From assembly GCA_008690995.1 (NCBI GenBank), contig VRMN01000005.1, forward strand, positions 124,001 through 188,000: a stretch of DNA of 64,000 nt. Direction: 5' to 3'. Made by a program: the position numbers and the translations under genes. This DNA is from Porphyridium purpureum (Eukaryota > Rhodophyta > Bangiophyceae > Porphyridiales > Porphyridiaceae). Below are positions 64,000 through 64,000 of this stretch, piece after piece (within the stretch, counting starts at the first letter, position 1; every line of letters starts with the position of its first letter). The notes beneath the pieces are model-generated. The model saw only the letters and a program-made list of their open reading frames with translations. It was not told where the DNA came from and did no database searches.

Positions 64000-64000
64000 G

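Overview
The window reads as nuclear DNA of a unicellular red alga, most likely a Porphyridium-type mesophilic rhodophyte. The evidence is: GC-rich, almost intron-free eukaryotic genes (each large protein is one uninterrupted reading frame); a red-algal LHC-type light-harvesting protein starting MAFVSGVG; plastid and mitochondrial targeting peptides; and a full eukaryotic housekeeping set (RNA polymerase I, Mediator, eIF3, importin alpha, NF-Y, SRPK). The species is an inference. I saw no virus-like element, transposon, CRISPR array or convincing RNA gene.

Layout. 0-7.4 kb: end of a 4-TM protein, an RPP38-like L7Ae protein, a long zinc-finger protein whose frame breaks near 5.1 kb, and a membrane-anchored GNAT-like protein. 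7.4-13.1 kb: a 9-bp minisatellite, ALG11, a Tat-SF1/CUS2 splicing factor, mitochondrial uS15 and a mitochondrial helical-repeat protein in a very tight array. 13.1-22.6 kb: TCF25/RQC1, a vasculin-like protein and MED15 (KIX plus polyQ). 22.9-29.9 kb: a leucine-rich-repeat kinase, a possible hemerythrin-like protein and a type II NADH dehydrogenase. 32-41 kb: SRPK kinase, importin alpha, NF-YC and a CDCA7-type zinc-finger protein. 41-47 kb: a DCC-family thiol oxidoreductase, a small TM protein, a SAP30-like Sin3-binding protein and a double adenylate kinase fused to a DUF3054-like membrane domain. 47.8-55 kb: an unrecognised multi-TM acidic protein, the LHC protein, a small type I membrane protein and an RBM34/Nop12 nucleolar RRM protein. 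56-64 kb: the RNA polymerase I largest subunit and most of eIF3b, whose 5' end lies outside the window.

The genes form no operon or cluster of related function. Several do share themes: ribosome production and quality control (POLR1A, RBM34, RPP38, TCF25, eIF3b), transcription and chromatin (MED15, NF-YC, SAP30-like, CDCA7-like, vasculin-like) and organelle energy metabolism (LHC, adenylate kinase fusion, NDH2, uS15m). Genes often lie back to back or tail to tail, with 40-500 bp between convergent ends and 0.1-2 kb between divergent starts.

The most unusual signal outside genes is a short word, CTGTAC/GTACAG. By hand count it occurs about 23 times in roughly 16 kb of intergenic DNA, often 80-350 bp upstream of a start codon. 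It twice forms the same 16-bp inverted repeat (GTACAG-N4-CTGTAC) and once a five-copy cluster. It could be a cis-regulatory element of this lineage.
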